Shown here: positions 49,810 through 59,289 of the stretch, in pieces
Numbering within the stretch: the stretch's first letter is position 1
Layout: the number at the start of each line of letters is the position of its first letter
From: Chthoniobacterales bacterium
Lineage (GTDB): Bacteria > Verrucomicrobiota > Verrucomicrobiia > Chthoniobacterales > UBA10450
Direction of reading: 5' to 3'
DNA: 59,597 bases
Assembly: GCA_013821455.1 (NCBI GenBank)
Contig: JACDGS010000024.1
Coordinates: 1-59,597, forward strand
The notes under the pieces: model-generated
Database searches by the model: none
What the model was told of the DNA's origin: nothing
Seen by the model: the letters and a program-made list of their open reading frames with translations, nothing else
Made by a program: the position numbers and the translations under genes

Positions 49810-52800
49810 ATCTCGGAAAGTTGGAGATCGATGCTAGCGGAAGTTAAACGGGGAAATTTGCCTCCGACAAGAATAAAGTCGCCGCGTCGACTCAGCATTA
49901 GTTTGCGGTCGCGCACCTCGATCCGGCTGATGCCAGAGCGGGCGGCCGAGAGCCTGATCTCGCTGAGGAGGAGAAGATTGTCAACCGCTGTCGACCGCAC
50001 GCCGAAGCGATCGCGCCATTCCCGACGGAGACGATGAAGTTGTTCCTGGTTCGTGATTTCCGCCAGCGCGCGGTAGGCTTGAATCCGAAGAGCGGCATCG
50101 CTGACGTATGCGGTCGGGAGAAAAGCGGGGACCAATTCTGTTGCGCCGGCGGCGAGAAATTGTCCCTCGTTTATCGCGAGGAAATCGAGCCGCACTTCCA
50201 CCTCGAGGCGCGGGCGCAACTTGTCTCCCTTCAACTGCGCCACGGCCTGCTTCAGTAACTGACAATAAAGATCGAACCCAACCGCGACGATGTGACCGCT
50301 CTGCGCCGTCCCGAGAATGCTGCCGGCGCCGCGAATCTCGAGATCGCGCATCGCGATGCGAAAGCCCGCGCCTAACGAACTGTATTGTTTGATGGCGTTA
50401 ATGCGTTTCCGTGCGGCGCCGACGGTCATCATCTCGCGCGGAAGCAGAAGATAGGCATAGGCCTTATGCTCGGCGCGCCCGACGCGTCCGCGCAGTTGAT
50501 ACAAGTCCGCGAGCCCGAAGCGATCTGCGCGATCGATGATGATGGTGTTGGCGTTGGGAATATCGAGGCCGCTTTCGATGATCGTGGTGCAAACCAGGAC
50601 GTCGATTTTGCCGGCGACGAAGCGTTGCATAACCAACTCAAGTTCGTCCGCGCTCATCTGGCCATGGCCGAATTCCACGCGCGCCTCCGGGCAAAGCTCG
50701 ACGATGCGGTCGCGCATTTTTTCGATCGACAGCACGCGATTGTGGAGAAAGAAAACCTGTCCCTGGCGTTCGAGCTCGCGGTTGATCGCGTCGCGAATAA
50801 TGCGCTCATCGTAGCCGCAAACGATCGTCTCGACCGGGAGCCGATTGAGCGGCGGCGTCTCAATCGTGGACATGTCTTTCACCCCGACTAACGATAAGTA
50901 GAGCGTGCGCGGAATCGGCGTGGCTGAAAGCGTGAGCACATCCACGAGTTTGAAGAGTTCCTTGAATTTTTCTTTGTGCAGCACGCCGAAGCGCTGCTCT
51001 TCGTCGATCACGACAAGGCCGAGATCCTTGAAAATAACATCGCCGGAAATGAGCCGATGCGTGCCGACGACAACGTCCACGCCGCCGTCGCGCAGGAGCT
51101 GCAAAACTTTTTTCTGCTCCGCGGGTGAACGAAAGCGGCTGAGCATTTCGATCCGCACCGGATAATCGAGCATGCGCTGGCGGAACGTTTCGAAATGCTG
51201 TTGCGCGAGGACGGTCGTGGGCGTGAGGACCGCCACCTGTTTACCTTCCATAACCGCTTTGAAGGCCGCGCGAATTGCGACTTCGGTTTTTCCAAAACCA
51301 ACGTCGCCGCAGATCAGCCGATCCATCGAGCGCTCTGCTTCCATGTCGTTTTTCGTTTCGATAATGGCTTTGAACTGGTCGGGTGTTTCGCGAAATGGAA
51401 ACGAATGCTCGAACTCCTGCTGCCACTTCGTATCGGGTCCGAAAGCGTGACCGGTTTGCGTCTCGCGCTCGGCCTGGAGCGCGAGCATTTTGCCCGCGTA
51501 ATCGAAGATGGAAACGGCGGCGTTTTTGCGCGCACGCGACCAGCGCGCGTCAGCCAGGGAACTTAGCGGCGGCGTTTTTTTCCCGACGCCGACATAACGC
51601 GAAACCATGTAGGCCTGCTCGAGTGGCACATACAGTTTTGCTTCCTCCGCGAATTCAATCGCGAGCACTTCGCCGGCCTCGCCGGCGCCGAATTTTTGCA
51701 AACCGAGGAAGCGGCCGATGCCGTGTTCGAGATGCACGACGAGATCGTCTTCGTGCAGCTCGCTGAAATCGATCTGCGCGCGATGACCGCTGAATTTCGT
51801 CGCGCGTTGCAGGCGGCGTCGTCCGTGCGTGGGCGCGCGCCCGAAAAGCTCGGCGGCAGCGAGCACGACAAGGTTCGCCGCAGGGAAACAAAAACCGCGT
51901 GGAAGCGTGCCTTCTGCTAAGTCGAAGCCGGTTGTTTCGATTTTCGCCTCGGCCATGATCTCGCGGAAACGCTCGATCTCGCCTTCAGTTTGGAAGTAGA
52001 TGGCGACGCGCGCGCCGCTCGCGCGCCAGTTCGTTAGGCGACTGAAAAATTGGCGGCGCTTAGCTTCGGCCAGAATGAATTCGCCCGTGTCGAATTCGCC
52101 GATCTCGCAATCGACAAAAGCGCCGGAAAAATCCTCGACGGCGGCGTCTGGAGACGCTCCACTCCGCTCGGGATGACAATCGAGCCAACCCTCGCCGATG
52201 AGGATGTCGGCGCTTTCGTCTTCTTCCGGTTCGAGCGCGATTTGGAGGTCGTTAGGCGAAATGTAGTCACGCACTTTTCCACTCTGGTCGTCCGCGGCGC
52301 CTAACAAGATTTCGACCGCCGGCAAATGACCGACCGAAGTTTGCGTATCGAGATCGAACTCGCGCAACGATTCGATCTCATCGCCAAAAAATTCCGCGCG
52401 GATCGGCCGCAGCGCCTGCCACGAATAAATATCCAAAATACCGCCGCGAACGGCGAACTGTCCGCGCGTCGTGACTTGCGGGGCGCGCTCGTAGCCGGCT
52501 TCGCCTAACGAGCTCACGACACGCTCGAGTTCTTCCCGCCCTCCGCGCTGCAGGCGAAGTGCCGCGGAGCGCAAACTGCCGCGCGGGGGAGCGGGTTGAT
52601 CGACGCTGGCGCGGGTGGCGACCACGACATGCCGTTGTTGTCCATCGAGCCGGCTGAGAAGACCGAGTCGTTCCGCGGAGATCTCCTGATCCGGTAGAAT
52701 ATTTTCCACCGCGAGGAATTCGGCCTCGGGCAGAAAGAGCGCTTCGGGAAACCAATTCACGAGCGCCTCGTAAAGCGACTCCTGCCGGCGCACATCCGGA

Positions 52801-52985
52801 CAAATCACCCAGAGTGACGGCTTAAGCGCGCTCGCGAGCGCGGCGACGAGAAACGCTTGCGCCGGTGCGATGACGTGAGAAAACGCGACTGGCCGCTGGC
52901 CCGCGTGCAACTCTCGCAGTTGCCGCGCGATCGGCGCGCTGCGCACGACCGCGCCGAGCAGCTCCGCGCCTAACGAGTCGGCCAC
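49785..52985 (-). CDS. mfd: transcription-repair coupling factor
   Basis: 1066 residues. UvrB-like N-domain ([35 protein letters not shown]), RNA-polymerase interaction domain ([20 protein letters not shown]), helicase motifs ([106 protein letters not shown]) and the C-terminal TRCF domain. It removes stalled RNA polymerase and recruits UvrA. Around residue 275 the frame contains [12 protein letters not shown], a half copy of the GTCATCC element. Follows aroF by 6 bp. Confidence 0.96.
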   Translation of the reverse strand: MADSLGAELLGAVVRSAPIARQLRELHAGQRPVAFSHVIAPAQAFLVAALASALKPSLWVICPDVRRQESLYEALVNWFPEALFLPEAEFLAVENILPDQEISAERLGLLSRLDGQQRHVVVATRASVDQPAPPRGSLRSAALRLQRGGREELERVVSSLGEAGYERAPQVTTRGQFAVRGGILDIYSWQALRPIRAEFFGDEIESLREFDLDTQTSVGHLPAVEILLGAADDQSGKVRDYISPNDLQIALEPEEDESADILIGEGWLDCHPERSGASPDAAVEDFSGAFVDCEIGEFDTGEFILAEAKRRQFFSRLTNWRASGARVAIYFQTEGEIERFREIMAEAKIETTGFDLAEGTLPRGFCFPAANLVVLAAAELFGRAPTHGRRRLQRATKFSGHRAQIDFSELHEDDLVVHLEHGIGRFLGLQKFGAGEAGEVLAIEFAEEAKLYVPLEQAYMVSRYVGVGKKTPPLSSLADARWSRARKNAAVSIFDYAGKMLALQAERETQTGHAFGPDTKWQQEFEHSFPFRETPDQFKAIIETKNDMEAERSMDRLICGDVGFGKTEVAIRAAFKAVMEGKQVAVLTPTTVLAQQHFETFRQRMLDYPVRIEMLSRFRSPAEQKKVLQLLRDGGVDVVVGTHRLISGDVIFKDLGLVVIDEEQRFGVLHKEKFKELFKLVDVLTLSATPIPRTLYLSLVGVKDMSTIETPPLNRLPVETIVCGYDERIIRDAINRELERQGQVFFLHNRVLSIEKMRDRIVELCPEARVEFGHGQMSADELELVMQRFVAGKIDVLVCTTIIESGLDIPNANTIIIDRADRFGLADLYQLRGRVGRAEHKAYAYLLLPREMMTVGAARKRINAIKQYSSLGAGFRIAMRDLEIRGAGSILGTAQSGHIVAVGFDLYCQLLKQAVAQLKGDKLRPRLEVEVRLDFLAINEGQFLAAGATELVPAFLPTAYVSDAALRIQAYRALAEITNQEQLHRLRREWRDRFGVRSTAVDNLLLLSEIRLSAARSGISRIEVRDRKLMLSRRGDFILVGGKFPRLTSASIDLQLSEIWHLIKQL
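52141..52177. repeat. half copy of the GTCATCC element inside mfd
   Basis: CTCCACTCCGCTCGGGATGA then CAA matches the right end of the palindromic elements. On the coding strand of mfd it reads CHPERSGAS in frame. The opposite arm is missing, so it may be a partial insertion or decayed copy. Confidence 0.75.
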
Positions 52986-52991
52986 GTTTTC

Positions 52992-54005
52992 TTAAACGTC
53001 GCGGCCGACTGCCGCCGCGACGGCGCGGACTCGCCTAACGAGATCGGCGAAAACCTCCGGCAGCAGCGCCTGGTCGCCGTCACTGCGCGCCCGCTCCGGA
53101 TTATCATGCACTTCAATCATGAGCGCGTCGGCGCCTGCGGCCACGGCGGCGAGCGCCATCTGCGGGATGTAATCGCGCAGACCAATGCCGTGCGTCGGAT
53201 CAACCACGACGGGGAGCCGTGTTTTCGCTTTCAAGATTGGGACCGCATTTAGATCGAGGGTGTTCCGCGTCATCGTCTCGAAGGTGCGGATGCCGCGCTC
53301 GCAGAGGAGAACGTTCGGATTGCCTTCGCTCAGGATGTATTCGGCGCTCAGGAGGAGATCGTTGATCGTGGCGCTGAAGCCGCGCTTCAACATCACCGGG
53401 AGGCGGCTCCGGCCGACTTCCTTGAGGAGCGCAAAATTCTGCATATTGCGCGAACCGATCTGGAGGCAGTCGGTGTATTTCTCCATCATCGCGAGATCGC
53501 GGGTGTCCATGATTTCGGTGATGATGGGAAGGCCTGTGGCCGCGCGTGCATCCGCAAGAAAGCGCAGACCGTCTTCGCCTAATCCCTGGAAACTGTAAGG
53601 CGAGGTGCGTGGCTTAAAAGCACCGCCGCGGAGCACGCGCGCGCCGGCATTTTTGACCGAATGCGCGATGGCAAGAGTTTGTTCCTCGCTCTCGACCGAG
53701 CATGGTCCGGAGATGAGTACGACTTTTTCGCCGGTGCCAAATGGAACGGAACCGATGGTGACCGGCGGCGGCTTGGTGCCATTCGGCGAGACGAGCCGAT
53801 ACGGTTTCATGACCGCAAAGACCGACTCGACGCCGGGAATTGCGGCAAGCGGTTTTTCGCGGATCACGTCCTCCGGCCCGATCACGCCGATGACCACGCG
53901 CATCGTCCCGCGCAAGACTTCCGCCTTGAGACCGAACTCCTCGACGCGTTCGACGATGTGATCGATCTGCGCGTCGGTGACGGCAGGTTGGGTGATTATG
54001 ATCAT
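52992..54005 (-). CDS. aroF: 3-deoxy-7-phosphoheptulonate synthase (AroA/AroF beta type)
   Basis: 337 residues from ATG 54003-54005 ([20 protein letters not shown]). A regulatory domain of about 70 residues is followed by the synthase barrel: [120 protein letters not shown] and [12 protein letters not shown]. It starts the shikimate pathway. First gene of the aroF-mfd-surA-pdxA run. Confidence 0.94.
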   Translation of the reverse strand: MIIITQPAVTDAQIDHIVERVEEFGLKAEVLRGTMRVVIGVIGPEDVIREKPLAAIPGVESVFAVMKPYRLVSPNGTKPPPVTIGSVPFGTGEKVVLISGPCSVESEEQTLAIAHSVKNAGARVLRGGAFKPRTSPYSFQGLGEDGLRFLADARAATGLPIITEIMDTRDLAMMEKYTDCLQIGSRNMQNFALLKEVGRSRLPVMLKRGFSATINDLLLSAEYILSEGNPNVLLCERGIRTFETMTRNTLDLNAVPILKAKTRLPVVVDPTHGIGLRDYIPQMALAAVAAGADALMIEVHDNPERARSDGDQALLPEVFADLVRRVRAVAAAVGRDV

Positions 54006-54062
54006 GGCGGGCGAGCAGGAGTTTACCCGGAGCGGCAGGCCGGGCAACCGCGCGCGGCGCCT

Positions 54063-54680
54063 TTAGGGAACAATCTCGACCGGCGTGCCGAGATCGACTG
54101 AGCGATAGAAATTCTCGGCCATAAATGCAGGCATACGGATGCAGCCGTGCGATGCGGGATAGCCCGGCAGGTAGCCGGCGTGCAAGCCGAAGCCGGGCGC
54201 GATTTGCATGTAATAGGGCATGGGGGCGCCCTTGTAATGTGTGCCTGGCGGTTTGGGATCAACCTGCTTGTCGATGTTTGGCACAACGACATTATCGGCT
54301 CCATCCACATAGTCGCCGTAAACACTGGAGGCGTGATCCGGATCTTTCTGGATAATCTTGAAACGACCCATCGGAGTATCCTTGCCTTCGCGGCCGGTGG
54401 AAAGTTGCGAGATACCGACGAGTTGTCCGCCTTTGTAAAAGTAGGCGCGCTGTTCGCTCAGGGTAATCTTGATCGAAGGTTTACCGGGCACACCGTCCCC
54501 ATCCCAGTAGGATACGGTATCGACGGGCGCACTTGAGGAAACGGGCTGACCGCCATACACGCCGCCGAGATACTGCGTCTCACCATTGCCCAGGCGGGGA
54601 TCTTCCTCGGCGCAACCGGCCAGGGTCAGAAGCATCGCGCTTGTGACCATTAAAGATGAGCGGGTGAAGGAGCGAAACAT
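54063..54680 (-). CDS. L,D-transpeptidase, second copy, lipoprotein
   Basis: 205 residues from ATG 54678-54680 (MFRSFTRSSLMVTSAMLLTL) with lipobox LTLAGC. YkuD domain: SIKITLSEQRAYFYKGGQLV, GISQLSTGREGKDTPMGRFK, IIQKDPDHASSVYGDYV, KGAPMPYYMQIAPGFGLHAG and the catalytic YLPGYPASHGCIRMP. It resembles the enzyme at 4759-5400 throughout (PMPYYM.../PMPYFL..., ASHGCIRMP). The last 58 bp before aroF form the intergenic gap. Cross-links peptidoglycan in the periplasm. Confidence 0.9.
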   Translation of the reverse strand: MFRSFTRSSLMVTSAMLLTLAGCAEEDPRLGNGETQYLGGVYGGQPVSSSAPVDTVSYWDGDGVPGKPSIKITLSEQRAYFYKGGQLVGISQLSTGREGKDTPMGRFKIIQKDPDHASSVYGDYVDGADNVVVPNIDKQVDPKPPGTHYKGAPMPYYMQIAPGFGLHAGYLPGYPASHGCIRMPAFMAENFYRSVDLGTPVEIVP

Positions 54681-54824
54681 GGCAATTTTGGCGCGGGGAA
54701 GCGCAACTAACGCGGTCGCCGATTTAATGTCAAGATAGGTAGCAGCATCCGGACCCGGCGGCTTGAATTTTGCTTGGATTTGTCGAGACTGGCGATCTTC
54801 CGACACATAAGCCTTTCGTCACTC

Positions 54825-55172
54825 ATGCCTACTTACGAATATTCATGTCAGAAATGCGGCCAGAACTTCGACGCCTATCAGTCGATGCGCGACGAGACTT
54901 ATAAGACATGTCCAAAGGAGCTTTGCCGCCAGGCTAAGTGGGGTAAGGGCAAAGTGAAACGACTTCTGGGTACCGGAGCTGGACTGATTTTCAAAGGCTC
55001 CGGCTTCTATATCACGGACTACAGGAGTAACTCCTACAAGGAAGGTGCTAAGAAAGAAGCGCCCGCTTCGACCACAGAGAAGAAGGGCGATAGCGCCGCA
55101 GCGAAATCCGAGAGTAAGCCTGCTGCTACTTCTCCCGCTGCATCGCCCGCGAAGAAGGACTCAAGCACGTGA
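54825..55172 (+). CDS. FmdB-type zinc-ribbon regulator protein
   Basis: 115 residues from ATG 54825 (MPTYEYSCQKCGQNFDAYQS). Zinc-ribbon cysteines CQKC and a second pair CPKELC; then GTGAGLIFKGSGFYITDYRS, the FmdB/CxxC_CxxC signature. The C-terminal 40 residues are Lys/Ala/Ser/Pro-rich. Function of the family is unclear. Its stop overlaps the next GTG by 4 bp. Confidence 0.9.
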   Translation: MPTYEYSCQKCGQNFDAYQSMRDETYKTCPKELCRQAKWGKGKVKRLLGTGAGLIFKGSGFYITDYRSNSYKEGAKKEAPASTTEKKGDSAAAKSESKPAATSPAASPAKKDSST

Positions 55173-55912
55173 CGAAACTAGTTTGTCCGGATTGCCGGCA
55201 CGAAAACGAAGCGGAGCGCATTTATTGCCATAACTGTGGCAGCCGGCTGGATCGCAGTGCGGTCAAGAAGGAGATAATCGCGACGGAAGAAAGTGCCGAG
55301 GTCACGCAGCGTCGCTTAAAGAGCATGTTTAGCCCAACGCGCGGGCGAACGAAAAGTATAGCTGTTAAAGCTTTAAAGGTGATCCTGGGCGCTTGCTGTT
55401 TGGCGGCACTTATTCAGATGCTTTTACCGCCTGACCCATCCCCGGAAACCAAGAGTAGCTCTCTCACGCCGATGATAAGTATGGACTTACTCTCGGCTCT
55501 GCAGGCTCGTAACCCGGCGCGCCTTACCTATAGCTCGGAGGACGTTAATGCTTACCTGATGGCGGCGCTTAAGCGGAAAGATAGTCCGGCCAAAGAGGGT
55601 TTCTTCCCCATCCAGCGCCTTCATGCTCAGTTCGATGAAGGAACTTGCAGCCTCCATATGGCGCGAAGTTTTGTTGGCTTAACGATTTCCGAGGGGGCTA
55701 CCTACGGCGTTGATATTAATAACGGTACCATAGTTGCCTCCTGTGAGAGCGGCTATGTCGGTAGGATGCCGATTCAGCCGCAGCTTATGCGCGGATTAAA
55801 CTTTATGTTCCACAGAGTGTGGGAAACCCTGGACCGCGAGCGTAAGCAAATCGCAAAGCTCGCGGGCCTGGAGTTTCATCCTAACTCTGTCACGCTGATC
55901 GTCGTCCGCTAG
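55169..55912 (+). CDS. zinc-ribbon membrane protein of unknown function
   Basis: 247 residues from GTG, coupled to fmdB. N-terminal zinc ribbon CPDCRHENEAERIYCHNCGS (four Cys), a linker, one membrane helix (AVKALKVILGACCLAALIQM) and a C-terminal extracytoplasmic domain of about 150 residues with EDVNAYLMAALKRKDSPA and MARSFVGLTISEGATYGVDI. Not recognised. Codon use looks different from its neighbours (more TAA/CTT/GCT-type codons), and no motif copies occur here. Confidence 0.75.
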   Translation: MTKLVCPDCRHENEAERIYCHNCGSRLDRSAVKKEIIATEESAEVTQRRLKSMFSPTRGRTKSIAVKALKVILGACCLAALIQMLLPPDPSPETKSSSLTPMISMDLLSALQARNPARLTYSSEDVNAYLMAALKRKDSPAKEGFFPIQRLHAQFDEGTCSLHMARSFVGLTISEGATYGVDINNGTIVASCESGYVGRMPIQPQLMRGLNFMFHRVWETLDRERKQIAKLAGLEFHPNSVTLIVVR

Positions 55913-55951
55913 GGCTCCGCCTAGTCTTTGTTAGAAAGGACGCAGGGAGAG

Positions 55952-56599
55952 TTAGCCGAGACCCATGGTGGAGAGTAACCGGTCGTCAATACGGCCATCA
56001 ACGCGAAGACCGTTCGCGCGCTCATAGCTCCGGATCGCGCGGCGTGTGCTATCGCCTACGATACCGTCGATCTCACCATGATAGTAACCCGATCTCGCGA
56101 GACGCTCCTGCACCCGCGCTTCGACGGATGACTGGTCTTTTGGATCGCGCTCCTGCGAGTTGCGGTTTCGCGGATCAGCGACGCGGCCGTTGTAAACACC
56201 CTGTTGGTCATAGCCATAAGCCGGGTAGCCATATCCGTATCCGTAGGAAGGATAAGCATAGCCATATGGATAACCATAGTAGGCGTAAGGATACCCAAAG
56301 CCGAATGCATAATACGGATAGAACCCGCCGTAATAGAATCCACGGCCGCCATAAAACCGGCCGCCGTTGAACCGCCCGCCGCCACGGAAATTTCCGCTGC
56401 CACCGCGATTGAAGCTCCCCGATTGCGCTCCGCTGCCGCCGCGATTGAAATTCCCCGATTGCGCCCCGCTGCCGCCGCGGCTCATCCCGCTGCCGCCCGA
56501 CCCTCCGCCACCTCCGCGATGTTGAGCGTGAGCTGGAGCAGCCAACGCGAGCAAACCGGCAGTTGCGATGGCAAGTGAAAACATGGTTCGTGATTTCAT
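55952..56599 (-). CDS. Gly/Tyr-rich secreted protein with peptidoglycan-binding domain
   Basis: 215 residues. Signal peptide (MFSLAIATAGLLALAAPAHA), then GGGGGSGGSG and two near-copies of RGGSGAQSGNFN, then a Tyr/Gly stretch (FYPYYAFGFGYPYAYYGYPY). The C-terminal 65 residues are a PG_binding_1 domain: VQERLARSGYYHGEIDGIVG and DSTRRAIRSYERANGLRVDG. It probably sits in the cell wall; the Gly/Tyr part may be adhesive or structural (inference). Confidence 0.85.
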   Translation of the reverse strand: MKSRTMFSLAIATAGLLALAAPAHAQHRGGGGGSGGSGMSRGGSGAQSGNFNRGGSGAQSGSFNRGGSGNFRGGGRFNGGRFYGGRGFYYGGFYPYYAFGFGYPYAYYGYPYGYAYPSYGYGYGYPAYGYDQQGVYNGRVADPRNRNSQERDPKDQSSVEARVQERLARSGYYHGEIDGIVGDSTRRAIRSYERANGLRVDGRIDDRLLSTMGLG

Positions 56600-56693
56600 A
56601 ATTAGTTATTCCTGTTTAAGCTTCGAAACTATAGCACAATTGGACGCATCCAGCGGCTATTCTCTATAAAAATATTCGGCTTCTTTGACCGTC

Positions 56694-57986
56694 GTGCGTT
56701 TCAAATTATTCATCGCCATCGCGCTTTTTTTTGATGCCGGCATTTGCCGCGCGCCGGGCGACGTCAAGGCGCACAGCGTGAGTACGTCGCGCCAATTCAT
56801 CGTCTTCGGCACGGAGGTCGGGGTGAGGGGAGCGATGTGCGATTTGGCGGAACGAACAAAGGCGGATCTGCTCCAGATTTTCGCTTTGCCCGACGCTTGG
56901 AAAACACCGCTAATCATTAACCTTGATTATCCACAGGCGAATTTGCCCGAGCTGTTGCCAGCCCATTTGGATTTCAGCCAGATCGGCTCCGGCTTGAAAC
57001 TACAACTTAATCTTCTCGTGACCGGCGACCTCAATGGACGCGAGGTGCAGCGAGAACTGCTGCGCGCGATCCTGCTCGAGATGATTTACCGGTCGCGGCC
57101 GAACGTTGCGGCGGGCACGCCCTACACAACTCCGCCGGACTGGCTGGTGGATGGCGTTCTCCAGCTCGCGCCTGGCCATGACAGCGACGAGGCCGCGCAA
57201 CTGCTCGCCTCTCTCGTCGTGGCGGACAAGATCTCGCCGCTCGAGGAAGTCGTTAGGCAAAAGCGGGATTTGCTCGATCCGGCCTCGCGCAAAATGCATG
57301 ACGCCTACGCCATGGCGCTCGTGCAATTGCTCCTCGATTCGCCTGACGGGCGGCGAAACGTCGTCCACTATCTGAACGATCTGCCCGACGCGCCTAACGA
57401 TGCCATGGCTGACTTGCAGGCGCATTTTCCGTCTGTCCTGGGCGCAGCCTCCGGCAGGTGGTGGGCACTGAGCGTGGCGCGCTTGTCCGCGACCGACCGT
57501 TACCGAATCCTGAGTGCGGAGGAGACTTCCAAACAGGTCGAACGCCTTTTGCGCATCTTCATTCCTGGGCCGGATGGCAAAGGAAAGGATTACGCTCTGA
57601 ATGAATATGCACGCTACCTGAAGCTGCCCGCGAGCCGGCGCGCGTTGCTCGAAGCCAGCCAGGAATTCCTAGTCCTGAGCGCGCGGGCGCATCCTTCCTA
57701 CCGGCTGATCGTGCAGGAGTACTATGCCCTAACGAGCCTCCTCGCCCGGGGTAAAACCAAACGCGTGAGCGCGCGTCTGGAGCGGGTGGCGGGGTATCGC
57801 GCCGCCGTCGACGGTCAGGGGCGCGACATCGATGATTACGTAAACTGGTTTGAAGCCACGCAGCTCAAGACGATGAGTGGCGCCTTCTCGGAAGTGTTGA
57901 AAGCAGCGAGCGAGGAGGAGAATGGACCGCCGCGCCGGCGCGATGCCATTTCGGTTTACCTGGACTCGATCGAGGCGAGCCTGTGA
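56694..57986 (+). CDS. secreted protein of unknown function
   Basis: 430 residues from GTG 56694 (VRFKLFIAIALFFDAGICRA), chosen for its signal peptide; TTG 56685 is an alternative. The mature part is mostly helical: VSTSRQFIVFGTEVGVRGAM, TPPDWLVDGVLQLAPGHDSD, QRELLRAILLEMIYRS and many ALxxLL patterns. The block around PDWLVDGVLQL resembles the metal-free Glu-type helices of gluzincin-like proteins but no HExxH is present. I do not recognise the family. Three motif copies fall in it. Confidence 0.75.
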   Translation: MRFKLFIAIALFFDAGICRAPGDVKAHSVSTSRQFIVFGTEVGVRGAMCDLAERTKADLLQIFALPDAWKTPLIINLDYPQANLPELLPAHLDFSQIGSGLKLQLNLLVTGDLNGREVQRELLRAILLEMIYRSRPNVAAGTPYTTPPDWLVDGVLQLAPGHDSDEAAQLLASLVVADKISPLEEVVRQKRDLLDPASRKMHDAYAMALVQLLLDSPDGRRNVVHYLNDLPDAPNDAMADLQAHFPSVLGAASGRWWALSVARLSATDRYRILSAEETSKQVERLLRIFIPGPDGKGKDYALNEYARYLKLPASRRALLEASQEFLVLSARAHPSYRLIVQEYYALTSLLARGKTKRVSARLERVAGYRAAVDGQGRDIDDYVNWFEATQLKTMSGAFSEVLKAASEEENGPPRRRDAISVYLDSIEASL

Positions 57987-58022
57987 CTGTCTCGCCTAAC
58001 GACGCCTAACACCTAACGAAGC

Positions 58023-58748
58023 CTAGAGTTTGTCCGCCTGGTCGCGCAGCTTCTGTTTCAAACTATCGTGCTGCGAGTTGCGGATTTGATCGAGAAATTG
58101 CCGCGCCTGCATCTTATCGCCGCGTTTCAAACTGACGCGCGCGAGCTGGAGATAGGCGAAATCTCCCTGCGGCGAAAGTTCCAGCACGTGCTTCCAGGCG
58201 GCATCAGCTTCCACCCAATCGGCGTTGGGCACACCGTAGAAAGTTTCCGCGTAGCTGCGCGCATATTCCATATCGTTAGGCGAAAGCCGGCTCGCGGCGC
58301 GAAATTCCGCCAGGGCGCGGTGCAGGAGAGTGTCGTCGTTGATTTGCCAGGCGGCGGTCAGGTCGTGGCGCAAAAGAAATTCCACATTCCCAAGATTGTA
58401 ATGGTAGGCCGCGACCGCACCGGCGCAGTTGATCGCGCGTTGAAATTGCTCGGCCGATTGCGCCGCGCGTCCCATGTGCAGGTAGGCCCCGCCTAACGAG
58501 TTTGCGACCGCGGCATTCGTCGGATCGAGCAACTGCGCGAAACGCCAGTGCGTGATGGCGGGCCGTAGTTGTCCGTGGTTGGAATAAAACTCGGCATAAG
58601 AAAAGTGCGCGGCCGCCGAGGAGGGATTGCGCTGTAAGTCTTTTTCATGCACGGCCTGCTCGCGCTGCGCTTCCGCGTCGAGCACAGGCTCGTCGGCGCG
58701 CGCGACTGCGAGCGCAGTGCAAAGGAGAAAGAGGAGACGGAAGCGCAT
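58023..58748 (-). CDS. secreted TPR-repeat protein
   Basis: 241 residues with a signal peptide (MRFRLLFLLCTALAVARA). TPR units: SAAAHFSYAEFYSNHGQLRP, AVANSLGGAYLHMGRAAQSA, YHYNLGNVEFLLRH and DFAYLQLARVSLKRGDKMQA. No catalytic part is visible; likely a scaffold in the periplasm. Convergent with the gene before it across a gap of only 36 bp that holds motif copies (57995, 58012). Confidence 0.85.
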   Translation of the reverse strand: MRFRLLFLLCTALAVARADEPVLDAEAQREQAVHEKDLQRNPSSAAAHFSYAEFYSNHGQLRPAITHWRFAQLLDPTNAAVANSLGGAYLHMGRAAQSAEQFQRAINCAGAVAAYHYNLGNVEFLLRHDLTAAWQINDDTLLHRALAEFRAASRLSPNDMEYARSYAETFYGVPNADWVEADAAWKHVLELSPQGDFAYLQLARVSLKRGDKMQARQFLDQIRNSQHDSLKQKLRDQADKL

Positions 58749-58828
58749 GACGTATCCTACACTATTTGCTCCCGTTGCCGATAGTCGCTATCATAGCGCT
58801 CGCGCTCGCCCAGAGTCGCAATTTTTGC

Positions 58829-59266
58829 ATGCAGAAGATCGGATTTGCTGAAGCCCTCGATACCATCGTCGCTGGCGACAATCGTTTCCACCGCGACGCC
58901 TACGTCTTCCTGCGGGACGCACTGGATTACACCACCAAACAGCAGAAGAAAGCGCGCGGCGCCGCTGTCCGCCACGTCGCGGGTCCGGAGTTGCTCGAAG
59001 GCGTGCGCCTTTACGCCCTGAAGGAATTTGGTCCAATGGTGCAGACGGTTTTTTCCTATTGGGGAATCAACCGTTGCGAAGATGTCGGCCACATGGTTTT
59101 CAACCTGATCGGCGCCGGTATCTTCGGCAAGACCGAGCAGGATTCGCTCGATGATTTCAAGGCTGTTTACTCGTTTCATGAGGCGTTTGTAAAACCGTAT
59201 CTGCCCGAGGCTTTGCAACCGGTTTCACCACTTCCGCCGATTCTGCCTGCGCCGAAGGTGCTCTAG
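58829..59266 (+). CDS. Minf_1886 family protein
   Basis: 145 residues from ATG 58829 (MQKIGFAEALDTIVAGDNRF). Family pattern: HRDAYVFLRDALDYTTKQQK, RHVAGPELLEGVRLYALKEF, GPMVQTVFSYWGINRCEDVG and HMVFNLIGAGIFGKTEQDSL. The family was named from Methylacidiphilum infernorum and is common in Verrucomicrobiota and Planctomycetota; its function is unknown. Supports the phylum assignment. Confidence 0.88.
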   Translation: MQKIGFAEALDTIVAGDNRFHRDAYVFLRDALDYTTKQQKKARGAAVRHVAGPELLEGVRLYALKEFGPMVQTVFSYWGINRCEDVGHMVFNLIGAGIFGKTEQDSLDDFKAVYSFHEAFVKPYLPEALQPVSPLPPILPAPKVL

Positions 59267-59289
59267 CGGGATTCGTGCCCAGCGCCCGC

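Noticed and set aside
48733-50037. Plus-strand frame of 434 codons
   Set aside because: Antisense to surA and the 3' end of mfd; no family features.
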